Shown here in pieces: positions 1 through 5,921 of a stretch of 5,921 nt of DNA. This DNA is from an uncultured Rikenellaceae bacterium. GTDB taxonomy: Bacteria; Bacteroidota; Bacteroidia; Bacteroidales; Rikenellaceae. The position numbers and the translations under genes are program-made. The stretch lies in NCBI GenBank assembly GCA_947038135.1, contig CAMQVM010000110.1:1-5921 (forward strand), written 5' to 3'. A model generated the notes under the pieces. It saw only the letters and a list, made by a program, of their open reading frames with translations, did no database searches and was not told the DNA's origin. Within the stretch, counting starts at the first letter, position 1, and the number at the start of each line of letters is the position of its first letter.

Positions 1-992
1 ATTTAATAAGTGAGGTAAAAGCCGAGATTATTCTCGGCAATACCTACCATCTATATCTCCGTCCAGGTCTTGATACCCTATATAAGGCTGGTGGGCTGCA
101 TAAGTTTTCAGCATGGAATAAACCTATACTTACTGATAGTGGTGGTTTTCAGGTCTTTTCACTTGCAGATTGTCGTAAAATAACTGAAGAGGGGTGTAGG
201 TTTAGCTCTCATATTGATGGTAGCAAGCATCTTTTTACTCCCGAAAATGTTATTGATACACAACGAATAATTGGTGCTGATATAATGATGGCATTCGATG
301 AGTGTCCTCCAGGAACATCTACTCGTGAGTATGCTGATAAGTCGTTGTCACTTACCAACCGTTGGTTAGAGAGGTGTTTTAACCAGTATGCAAAAACTAC
401 TCCTATATATGGTCACTATCAAGCGCTTTTTCCTATCGTGCAAGGGTGTGTATATAACGACCTACGGGCTAAGTCGGCCGAGTTTGTTAAGCAGTTTGAC
501 GCTAAGGGTTATGCAATAGGTGGTTTGGCTGTTGGTGAACCAGCCGAGCAGATGTATGAAATGATTGAGGTGGTGAACGATATATTACCTAAAGATCGCC
601 CTCGTTATTTGATGGGAGTGGGTACTCCTGCCAATATTTTAGAGGCTATTGATAGAGGTGTAGATATGTTTGATTGTGTAATGCCTACACGTAATGGTCG
701 CAATGGTATGATCTTTACATGGGAGGGGACTATTAATATACGTAACAAAAAATGGGATCAAGATTTTTCACCAATAGATATTACTAGCAATAGTTTCGCA
801 AGTAGAGATTATAGCAAAGCATACCTACGTCACCTAACCATTTCAGGTGAGATGTTGGCAGCACAAATCGCTTCAATGCACAATATAGCATTCTATTTAG
901 AGTTAGTTAAGCGTGCTAGGGCAAAGATTATCGATGGTACATTTAAAGAGTGGAAAGAGGAGGTTATAACCTCATTGACAAAACGTCTGTAA
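1..992 (+). CDS. tgt: Queuine/preQ1 tRNA-guanine transglycosylase, 5' truncated
   Basis: Tgt exchanges guanine at the wobble position (G34) of GUN-anticodon tRNAs for preQ1, the base-swap step of queuosine synthesis in the cytoplasm. The reading frame is open from position 3, giving 329 visible residues. Compared with about 375 in E. coli Tgt, roughly the first 45 are outside the window. Visible landmarks are ILGNTYHL (about 33-56), DSGGFQ with the general-base Asp (codon 135), the substrate-pocket motif GGLAVGEP (about 519-542), and DMFDCVMPTR with the nucleophilic Asp (codon 672; Z. mobilis Asp280). The usual zinc ligands CxCxxC are replaced by Ser at codons 786, 792 and 801. The fourth ligand, His (codon 879), is kept at the normal 26-residue spacing. 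From memory, Bacteroidota Tgts generally lack these cysteines, so this need not mean an inactive enzyme. The frame is intact to the TAA at 990-992. Family assignment is very secure. Confidence 0.97.
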   Translation, partial: LISEVKAEIILGNTYHLYLRPGLDTLYKAGGLHKFSAWNKPILTDSGGFQVFSLADCRKITEEGCRFSSHIDGSKHLFTPENVIDTQRIIGADIMMAFDECPPGTSTREYADKSLSLTNRWLERCFNQYAKTTPIYGHYQALFPIVQGCVYNDLRAKSAEFVKQFDAKGYAIGGLAVGEPAEQMYEMIEVVNDILPKDRPRYLMGVGTPANILEAIDRGVDMFDCVMPTRNGRNGMIFTWEGTINIRNKKWDQDFSPIDITSNSFASRDYSKAYLRHLTISGEMLAAQIASMHNIAFYLELVKRARAKIIDGTFKEWKEEVITSLTKRL

Positions 993-1002
993 TATTATAT
1001 GC

Positions 1003-1041
1003 TGTGCGGTAAAATTATTCTTATTATAATTTTATCGCATA
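1003..1041 (+). terminator. Hairpin after tgt, possible terminator without U-tract
   Basis: Arms 1003-1018 and 1026-1041 can pair over 16 consecutive positions, two of them G-U, around a 7-nt loop. The hairpin starts 10 nt after the tgt stop. Only the base of the stem has a G/C core (1006-1008 with 1036-1038); the rest is A/T. No T-run follows, so it is not a classical intrinsic terminator. It could still slow RNA polymerase, protect the 3' end of the tgt mRNA, or act bidirectionally. It suggests that lptF/G-family expression is at least partly separate from tgt. Confidence 0.4.
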
Positions 1042-1153
1042 ATCATAATATATAACCATTGCGTAACAATAAAAATGCCTAGCTGTAATTGGTTGTAGTG
1101 GCGTGAGCTTTTTTATTGAACAACAATAGTTTTAACAGTTCAAAAGATATATA

Positions 1154-2254
1154 ATGCAGTTTAGAAAATTTAAAATAGGGTTGATAGATAGGTATATAAT
1201 GGGTAAGTTTATTAAAACTTACGTGCTTGCTAGTCTATTGCTTGTAGTGGTGGTAATAGTGTTTGATGCCTCTGAAAAGATAGATGATTTCATGGAGCTT
1301 AATGCCCCTTTGTCAGAGATCTTTTTTACCTATTACCTTAATTTTATACCTTTTTTCATTAACCAATTTAGTAGCCTGATAGTATTTCTGTCGGTTATAT
1401 TTTTCACCTCAAAGTTAGCCTACAATACCGAAATTGTGGCTGTGCTCTCTAGTGGAGTCAGTTTTCGGCGCTTTGTATACCCTTATTTCATATCGGCAAC
1501 GTTGATTACAATGTTGTCGCTTGCTCTAAACCTTTATATTATACCTCACGCTAATAGTGTGCGTATTGAGTTTGAGGCTAGTTACCTTAAAAAAGGTAAA
1601 CGTGGAAACTATGATAGTCATATATATCGTCAAGTAGATGACAGCACCTTTGTATATATTAAAGGGTACAACTCTCTTAATAGTAGTTGTCAGTTTCTTG
1701 TTATCGAAACGATCCAAAATAACATTATAACTGCCTCTATAACTGCAGGAAGTGCATCTTTTGATAAAGATACAAAACATTGGAAAGCAGAAAAATACAT
1801 CGAACGTAGGAACGTCAATGGATCTGAAGTATTAGAGAAACTACAGAAGCTTGACACCATGATAAATCTGTCAGATACAGAGCTTGGAAAGGTTGAAAAT
1901 CATATACAAACGCTAAATATAAATGACCTGAACAAGTTTATAGAAGAGCAGAAGCGTAAAGGTTCTAACCTTACTGATCTGTTTTTGGTTGATATGCATA
2001 ACCGTTACGCATACCCTTTGTCGGCAATGATACTAACTCTTATTGGTGTCTCTTTATCTTCACGAAAGGTACGAGGCGGTATTGGGCTGCAACTTGTAAT
2101 TGGTGTAGGACTCTGCTTCTCGTATATTCTTTTTATGCGTTTTGCTACAGAGTTTGCTAAGGGTGGGGTATTGCCTCCGTTTATTGCAGTGTGGCTACCA
2201 AATATTATGTATACAGTTATTGCGCTTTATCTGTATCGTACAGCTCCAAAGTAG
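1154..2254 (+). CDS. LptF/LptG (YjgP/YjgQ) family permease, LPS export
   Basis: This 366-residue protein is the inner-membrane part of the LptB2FG ABC exporter, which extracts lipopolysaccharide and passes it to the periplasmic Lpt bridge. Hydrophobicity gives the family's architecture. There are three N-terminal membrane segments (about 21-38, 57-84 and 108-130), a periplasmic beta-rich domain (about 134-240), and three C-terminal segments (about 283-301, 308-331 and 339-361). NTEIVAVLSSGVSFRRF (91-107), between TM2 and TM3, matches the conserved cytoplasmic coupling helix that contacts the ATPase. The start at 1154 puts IDRYIMGKFIKTY just before TM1, as usual for the family; no Shine-Dalgarno is seen (AAAAGATATATA precedes the ATG). 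I recall this gene following tgt in many Bacteroidota. Sequence alone does not decide between LptF and LptG, so no symbol is given. LptB and the partner permease are not in the window. Confidence 0.92.
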   Translation: MQFRKFKIGLIDRYIMGKFIKTYVLASLLLVVVVIVFDASEKIDDFMELNAPLSEIFFTYYLNFIPFFINQFSSLIVFLSVIFFTSKLAYNTEIVAVLSSGVSFRRFVYPYFISATLITMLSLALNLYIIPHANSVRIEFEASYLKKGKRGNYDSHIYRQVDDSTFVYIKGYNSLNSSCQFLVIETIQNNIITASITAGSASFDKDTKHWKAEKYIERRNVNGSEVLEKLQKLDTMINLSDTELGKVENHIQTLNINDLNKFIEEQKRKGSNLTDLFLVDMHNRYAYPLSAMILTLIGVSLSSRKVRGGIGLQLVIGVGLCFSYILFMRFATEFAKGGVLPPFIAVWLPNIMYTVIALYLYRTAPK

Positions 2255-2355
2255 GTTTTATCTGTTTCAAAGTCTGTTATTAAAGGTCGTTTTTTCAGAG
2301 CGTTAACATATCAATTAAGTTGTATATTAACTTAACAATAAAATAATTCAATATC

Positions 2356-4020
2356 ATGAAGTTATTTAATAAAATAAGAAAAACCGTAGAGGTGAATATA
2401 GGTGTTAAAAAGATAGGTTACTGTTCGCCTATTCTTATACAATCAATGGCTACTGCTCCTACAACAAATATAGATGAGTGTATTAAAGAGGGGTTGGTAG
2501 TGGCTGCTGCAGGTGGTGAAATGGTTCGCTATACTGCTGCATCTGTTGCAGAGGCAAAAGCCCTAAAGGAGATAAAAGATGGTATTAGAGCCGCAGGATG
2601 TGATATACCTCTTGTAGCAGATGTTCATTTTAATCCTCGTGCGGCCTTTGAGGCGGCGGCAATTGTTGAAAAGGTGCGCATCAATCCAGGTAACTTTGTT
2701 GATGCACGAGCTACTTTTACCAAAATAGATTATACCGATGCTGAGTATCAAACAGAGCTTGATGCCTTAAAGAGTAAATTATTAGAGCTTGTAGATATAT
2801 GTAAAGCTAACAATACAGCATTGCGCATTGGTGTAAATCATGGATCTTTGTCTGATAGAATAATGTCACGTTATGGCGATACTACTGCTGGAATGTGTGA
2901 GAGCGCTATGGAGTTTGTAAGAGTGTGCCACTCTGTTGGGTTTAAAGATGTTGTGGTATCTATGAAGTCTAGTAACGTAAAGGTTATGGTGGCGGCATAT
3001 CGTGAGCTTGTAGCTCTTATGGATGGTGAAAATATCGATTATCCACTGCACCTTGGTGTTACTGAGGCAGGTGAGGGCGAAGATGGTAGGGTGAAATCAT
3101 GTATTGGTATCGGCTCGTTGCTTAATGAGGGTATTGGTAATACTATTCGTGTGTCACTTACTGAGCCACCAGCTAAAGAGATAGAGGTGGCTACAGCTTT
3201 AACTTGCTATATTGAGTCGCTTAAGGGTGTTTATGTACCCCATTTTGCGAGCCGAAAATCTGTTTCTAATGGTGTTTTTGGTGGTGATATAACCCCTCGT
3301 GTAATATATTTGTCTGATAAAAAAGCTGCTTCGGCTGCTGAGTCGGCTGTTCTTGTTGCAGATTACAGTGAGGTTGTTGGTGATTATATTGAGCTTAACA
3401 ATAGTAATTTAATAGATAATATTGATAGGGTGCTAGGTGATAAATCTCTTGCTATCATGTTTAATGTTGTAGGAGAAAATTATAGTTACGAGTCTGCTAT
3501 CTTCTTTGATGCTCTATCTAAGTTGGAGATTTTAAATCCTGTAATTCTAGCTAAGAGTTATAACGAAAGTTCACTTTTGGAGCTTACAGTAAAGTGTTCG
3601 GTAGATTTTGGAAATACGTTTTTAAGCGGATGTGGTGATGCTATTCTTATAACTAATAGCGGTGCAGATATCAGCTCTGAGCAGGTTGTAAGCCTTGCTT
3701 TCTCTATACTGCAATCGTCACGAGCACGTATCACTCGTACAGAGTTTATATCGTGTCCTGGTTGTGGACGTACACAGTTTGCACTTCAAGAGGTTACTCG
3801 CCAAGTGAAAGCTGCTACCAGTGTGTTTAAAGGGTTGAAAATAGCTGTTATGGGTTGTAATGTTAATGGTCCTGGAGAGATGGCAGATGCTGATTATGGA
3901 TATGTAGGTGCTGGTCGTGATAAAATTGATCTATATAAGGGTCAACAGGTGGTTAAGAAGGGTATTCGCCCCGAAGATGCTATTGAGCAGCTTATAAATC
4001 TTATTGAGGGAGAGTTGTAA
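2356..4020 (+). CDS. ispG: 4-hydroxy-3-methylbut-2-en-1-yl diphosphate synthase (IspG/GcpE), long form
   Basis: IspG is a cytosolic [4Fe-4S] enzyme of the MEP isoprenoid pathway. It reductively converts methylerythritol cyclodiphosphate to HMBPP, the step before IspH. The 554 residues are tripartite. The N-terminal TIM barrel (about 1-290) contains PLVADVHFNP (85-94), KVRINPGNF (106-114), RIGVNHGSLSDRIMSRYGD (157-175) and HLGVTEAGEGEDGR (232-245). A central insertion (about 291-445) is absent from the 372-residue E. coli enzyme. The C-terminal Fe-S domain has cluster ligands Cys467 and Cys470 (CPGC), Cys501 (GCNVNGPGE) and Glu508, with the E. coli Cys-to-Glu spacing of 7 preserved. The insertion looks shorter than in relatives I remember at about 600 residues or more. 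The start MKLFNKIRKTVEVNIG resembles the Bacteroides N-terminus. A 101-nt leader precedes it, without a clear promoter or Shine-Dalgarno. The next gene starts 1 nt after its stop. Confidence 0.97.
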   Translation: MKLFNKIRKTVEVNIGVKKIGYCSPILIQSMATAPTTNIDECIKEGLVVAAAGGEMVRYTAASVAEAKALKEIKDGIRAAGCDIPLVADVHFNPRAAFEAAAIVEKVRINPGNFVDARATFTKIDYTDAEYQTELDALKSKLLELVDICKANNTALRIGVNHGSLSDRIMSRYGDTTAGMCESAMEFVRVCHSVGFKDVVVSMKSSNVKVMVAAYRELVALMDGENIDYPLHLGVTEAGEGEDGRVKSCIGIGSLLNEGIGNTIRVSLTEPPAKEIEVATALTCYIESLKGVYVPHFASRKSVSNGVFGGDITPRVIYLSDKKAASAAESAVLVADYSEVVGDYIELNNSNLIDNIDRVLGDKSLAIMFNVVGENYSYESAIFFDALSKLEILNPVILAKSYNESSLLELTVKCSVDFGNTFLSGCGDAILITNSGADISSEQVVSLAFSILQSSRARITRTEFISCPGCGRTQFALQEVTRQVKAATSVFKGLKIAVMGCNVNGPGEMADADYGYVGAGRDKIDLYKGQQVVKKGIRPEDAIEQLINLIEGEL

Positions 4021-4021
4021 T

Positions 4022-4648
4022 ATGGCACTGTTCTCAACAGCATATATTGGTAATATTGAGTATTATAGCACTATTGTTAAGATGCAGAGTTGTGTTATAG
4101 AACTGCATGAAAACTATATCAAGCAGAGCTATCGTAATAGATGCCGTATTGTTGGGGCAAATGGTGTTATTGATTTAACTGTTCCTGTTGCTAAAATTCA
4201 TGGCGAGAAGCAATCTATTAGTTTGGTCAAGATAGATTATGATACTCCGTGGCAGAAGCTGCATAGTCGTTCTATTGAGTCGGCTTATCGTAGCTCTCCA
4301 TATTACGAGCACTATATTGATCTGTTTGAGCCCCTTTTGAGAGCTGAGTATGCTACTTTGATTGAGTTGAATAGTGCATGGCATACGGCTGTTATGGTAG
4401 CTTTGAATATTGGTTCTGCTGTTGGTGTTAATACATCTTTTACCTCTGAATATATAAAAGAGGTGGTTGACGATTATCGCTACTCTATATCTCCAAAAAA
4501 GAGTTTTGATGCTGAGCGTTTTGCGCCATACTATCAGGTATTTGCTGATAAAATGGCTTTTGAGCCTAATCTTTCGGTGTTAGATTTAATATTCTGTATG
4601 GGTCCTGAGGCTGTGATTTATTTGAATGATACTAAGTTTCAATTTTAA
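4022..4648 (+). CDS. WbqC family protein
   Basis: The 208-residue protein matches the WbqC-like family, named from a gene in O-antigen clusters; its biochemical role is not firmly established. Recognisable family stretches are ENYIKQSYRNRCRIVGANG (30-48), LTVPV (52-56), DTPWQKLHSRSIESAYRSSPYYEHY (74-98), the Asn-containing LIELNSAW (113-120), and the C-terminal PYYQVF plus EPNLSVLDLIFCMGPEA (169-174 and 181-197). It has no signal peptide or membrane segment, so it is probably cytosolic. The ATG at 4022 is preferred over an in-frame TTG at 4004, because the six extra residues would be encoded inside ispG and the protein then begins at the usual MALFSTAYIGNIEYY. GGAG at 4009-4012 sits 9 nt upstream and could serve as a ribosome site, but these bases also encode the IspG C-terminus. 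The 1-nt gap to ispG implies co-transcription and perhaps translational coupling. Confidence 0.9.
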   Translation: MALFSTAYIGNIEYYSTIVKMQSCVIELHENYIKQSYRNRCRIVGANGVIDLTVPVAKIHGEKQSISLVKIDYDTPWQKLHSRSIESAYRSSPYYEHYIDLFEPLLRAEYATLIELNSAWHTAVMVALNIGSAVGVNTSFTSEYIKEVVDDYRYSISPKKSFDAERFAPYYQVFADKMAFEPNLSVLDLIFCMGPEAVIYLNDTKFQF

Positions 4649-4658
4649 ACTATATAAT

Positions 4659-5318
4659 ATGGGTCGTGTTAAAGTGAGTAAAGCTGAAAAAATTAAAGTT
4701 AAGCAGGGTGTAGAAGATGATGGTGATAAGGTCTCTTCTTCTTCTTCGGATAAAGTTCCAGGTAGTATATATAAATTCAGGCGCAGTAATAGGTCTATCT
4801 ATTTTACCATTGCTGTTTTGATATTAGGAATTTTAGGGTTTCTATTTCTTCTTACTTCCAGTAGTGGTACTTATCTTTCAGCGTGGTATTTGTCTCTAGT
4901 TATTGCTCTATTGCTTACTTTTATTTTATCGTTTCCTCGTCATATAGAGTTGTCGGATAACTACATTGATATACATTGTGTTTTGGAGGTTACATCTATA
5001 GCTTATGATGATATTGTGCGAGCCTGCAAAATTCGCCCTTATGTTGTTAAATACCATTTTCCTATTATGGGAAGTTATGGTTTTGGTGGCTATTTTGGTT
5101 ACTATTTTAATATTAGGCAGTTAAAAGTTGTGCGTTTTCATGCTACTAATTTGAAGTCGCTTATTGCTATCGAAGATGTGTATTCAGATATATATATAAT
5201 TAGCTGCGAAGATCGTGATGTTTTTCTTAGTGAGCTCGCATCTCGGCGTGCTACTGCTATTGAATTGAAAAATTCGGATGTTGATTCGGTGGACTCCGAC
5301 ATAAATGAATCGATTTAA
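4659..5318 (+). CDS. Two-TM membrane protein with bacterial PH domain
   Basis: The 219-residue protein has a charged N-terminus (1-43) with a run of five serines (26-30, encoded by a TCT/TTC repeat near 4733-4748). Two membrane segments follow (about 46-66 and 71-91). A soluble domain (about 95-192) resembles the bacterial PH-like domains of small Bacteroidetes membrane proteins. HIELSDNYIDIHCVLEVTSI (95-114), the glycine/aromatic GSYGFGGYFGYYF (138-150), a beta-strand with FHATN (160-164), and DIYIISCEDRDVFLSEL (177-193) follow the usual order. The acidic tail (205-219) is variable. The ATG at 4659 is chosen over one at 4626, which would overlap wbqC by 23 nt and add unlikely residues. It lies 10 nt after the wbqC stop behind an A/T-rich leader. 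Function is unknown; the domain may bind a membrane partner. The family call is fairly good, the role is not known. Confidence 0.82.
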   Translation: MGRVKVSKAEKIKVKQGVEDDGDKVSSSSSDKVPGSIYKFRRSNRSIYFTIAVLILGILGFLFLLTSSSGTYLSAWYLSLVIALLLTFILSFPRHIELSDNYIDIHCVLEVTSIAYDDIVRACKIRPYVVKYHFPIMGSYGFGGYFGYYFNIRQLKVVRFHATNLKSLIAIEDVYSDIYIISCEDRDVFLSELASRRATAIELKNSDVDSVDSDINESI

Positions 5319-5319
5319 T

Positions 5320-5334
5320 GATGAATAGTTCATC
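5320..5334. repeat. Small hairpin just after the PH-gene stop
   Basis: GATGAA (5320-5325) and TTCATC (5329-5334) form a perfect 6-bp inverted repeat with a 3-nt loop, starting 1 nt after the stop codon. It is too short and has no T-tract, so it is unlikely to terminate by itself. It may be chance in this AT-rich sequence. Confidence 0.3.
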
Positions 5335-5390
5335 TGTTCATAATTTATAATAATATCTTACTAGCGTAATTGTTAAAAATGTTAGTATAC

Positions 5391-5434
5391 TAGTGTAAAA
5401 TAGCACATGATAGGTGCTTTTTACACTATTTTTT
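5391..5434 (+). terminator. Intrinsic terminator closing the ispG-wbqC-PH unit
   Basis: Arms 5391-5406 and 5414-5428 form a 15-bp stem with one bulged T (5401) and a 7-nt loop (5407-5413). Six Ts follow (5429-5434), then GTTTT. The stem carries G/C pairs near its tip (AGCAC/GTGCT) and near its base (GTG/CAC). It lies 72 nt after the PH-gene stop on the same strand, where an operon terminator belongs. The A-run in the left arm (5397-5400) would give a weaker T-tail on the other strand. Confidence 0.88.
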
Positions 5435-5501
5435 GTTTTATAGTGTTTATTTATAGTCAATTAACAGTTTGTTGAATATAATGTTCATTACTGTTAGTAA
5501 G

Positions 5502-5565
5502 TGTTGATAACTTATATAGTAATTATCATCACGGTGTTGATAACTGTTGATAACTTTGTTGATAA
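5502..5565 (+). repeat. DnaA-box-like nonamer array, candidate origin or DnaA-titration site
   Basis: TGTTGATAA occurs exactly four times, at 5502-5510, 5535-5543, 5545-5553 and 5557-5565. Start-to-start spacings are 33, 10 and 12 bp, so most copies lie on similar faces of the helix. Three of the four are followed by C. An inverted near-copy (TTATCATCA, 5523-5531, one mismatch to TTATCAACA) pairs with the second copy in a 21-bp interrupted palindrome (5523-5543). The classical DnaA box is TGTGGATAA on this strand, so each copy differs at position 4 only (G to T). A T/A-rich stretch (5566-5583) follows, where an unwinding element would be expected. No dnaA, dnaN or other replication gene is in view. 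The alternative is an operator array for an unknown regulator. Confidence 0.5.
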
Positions 5566-5575
5566 TATATTTTTG
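5547..5575 (+). promoter_or_regulatory. Possible promoter overlapping the nonamer array
   Basis: TATTTTTG (5568-5575) fits the Bacteroidetes -7 box TAnnTTTG. The only -33 candidate is TTG at 5547-5549, with an 18-nt spacer, and it lies inside the third TGTTGATAA copy. If real, protein bound to the nonamers would block it. No gene begins soon after, and in T-rich DNA this octamer can arise by chance, so support is weak. Confidence 0.25.
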
Positions 5576-5718
5576 TTTAAAAAATCGTGTTCTAATAGTT
5601 GGCTCATTAGTTTTACAGATTGATATGATTGTTTGGTTTAGAATAATTATATATGGTACTCACTGAGAGAATTATTAAGGTGTTGGTGCATATATAGTGA
5701 GAAAGTTGATCAGTATTA

Positions 5719-5750
5719 TTTGATAAATTAAAATATATTTTGTACTTTTG
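5719..5750 (+). promoter_or_regulatory. Bacteroidetes-type housekeeping promoter
   Basis: TTTG (5719-5722), a 20-nt spacer and TACTTTTG (5743-5750) match the Bacteroidetes vegetative sigma consensus TTTG and TAnnTTTG, with about the usual spacing. Transcription would start near 5756-5760, leaving a leader of roughly 11-15 nt before the ATG at 5771. This is the best promoter in the window, and it points into the ORF that meets the (AC)n tract. Confidence 0.6.
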
Positions 5751-5770
5751 TGAATAGATAGTATCAAATT

Positions 5771-5921
<151 letters not shown>

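Larger units (their letters stand above)
5319..5770. other. 452-nt gene-free intergenic region with terminator, nonamer array and promoters
   Basis: No convincing gene is seen on either strand between the PH gene and the ATG at 5771. In order, the region holds a small hairpin (5320-5334), the operon terminator (5391-5434), an AT-rich segment with degenerate TGTT-type nonamers (5470-5500), and four exact TGTTGATAA nonamers (5502-5565). It continues with an A/T-rich stretch (5566-5583), an unassigned stretch (5584-5718) with only weak inverted repeats, and a strong Bacteroidetes-type promoter (5719-5750). No CAAAnnTA (the same promoter box on the minus strand) was found, so transcription appears to run rightward only. 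Confidence 0.75.

Noticed and set aside
1127..1134. TAGTTTTA as a -7 box for the Lpt permease
   Set aside because: The final base does not fit TAnnTTTG and no TTTG or TTG is present about 20 nt upstream.
1526..1780. Minus-strand ORF of 84 codons inside the Lpt permease gene
   Set aside because: It is the antisense shadow of a well-supported gene, with no family resemblance and no promoter box.
2315..2335. TTAAGTT/AACTTAA inverted repeat before ispG, considered as terminator or operator
   Set aside because: Only 7 bp, nearly all A/T, no T-tract; likely chance in an AT-rich leader.
2563..3051. Two minus-strand ORFs (62 and 61 codons) within ispG
   Set aside because: Both lie opposite highly conserved IspG barrel motifs and their translations resemble nothing.
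4004..4021. Upstream TTG start for the WbqC gene
   Set aside because: It would overlap the ispG end and add six residues not typical of the family; the ATG at 4022 fits better.
4175..4384. Minus-strand ORF of 69 codons within the WbqC gene
   Set aside because: Antisense shadow opposite conserved WbqC motifs.
4626..4658. Upstream ATG for the PH-domain gene
   Set aside because: The added residues are encoded by the wbqC 3' end in another frame; the ATG at 4659, 10 nt after the wbqC stop, is the natural start.
5359..5399. Direct repeat TACTAGCGTAAT / TACTAGTGTAAA, considered as an attachment site or repeat unit
   Set aside because: Imperfect, only two copies, and the second is part of the terminator stem; no integrase or element boundary nearby.
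5461..5565. Considered a CRISPR array because of the repeated nonamer
   Set aside because: Repeats are 9 bp and spacers are irregular and too short; no cas gene is present.
5625..5666. 13-codon ORF starting MIVWFRIIIYGTH
   Set aside because: Too short, with no ribosome site or similarity to support it.

Overview
The window is a piece of an AT-rich chromosome, most likely from a Bacteroidota bacterium, probably Bacteroidales. Four things point there. Tgt has the zinc-less form I remember from that phylum. IspG is the long form with a central insertion and a Bacteroides-like N-terminus. A WbqC-family gene lies next to a Bacteroidetes-style PH-domain protein. Start codons mostly sit behind A/T-rich leaders without a Shine-Dalgarno, and the best promoter fits TTTG-N20-TAnnTTTG. 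No species call is possible from sequence alone.

Layout: all supported genes read on the + strand. Positions 1-992 hold tgt (queuosine tRNA modification), with its N-terminus outside the window. A 161-nt gap with a 16-bp hairpin follows. Positions 1154-2254 hold an LptF/LptG permease (LPS export). After 101 nt comes ispG (2356-4020, MEP isoprenoid pathway). One nucleotide later starts a WbqC-family gene (4022-4648), and 10 nt after that a two-TM plus PH-domain protein (4659-5318). A strong intrinsic terminator (5391-5434) closes this ispG-wbqC-PH unit. The set mixes tRNA modification, envelope biogenesis and isoprenoid supply. It looks like an ordinary housekeeping neighbourhood, not a specialised system.

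The last 600 nt are the unusual part. They carry four identical TGTTGATAA nonamers (5502-5565), at spacings near one or three helical turns, plus a near-match in inverted orientation. They are followed by a T/A-rich stretch. This resembles a DnaA-box array, possibly an origin or a DnaA-titration site, though each box differs by one base from the classical TGTGGATAA. Further on is an exact-consensus Bacteroidetes promoter (5719-5750), then an ATG at 5771. That ORF runs open into a 43-nt (AC)n tract which continues past the window end. It could be the start of a phase-variable gene, or simply a contig end at a microsatellite.
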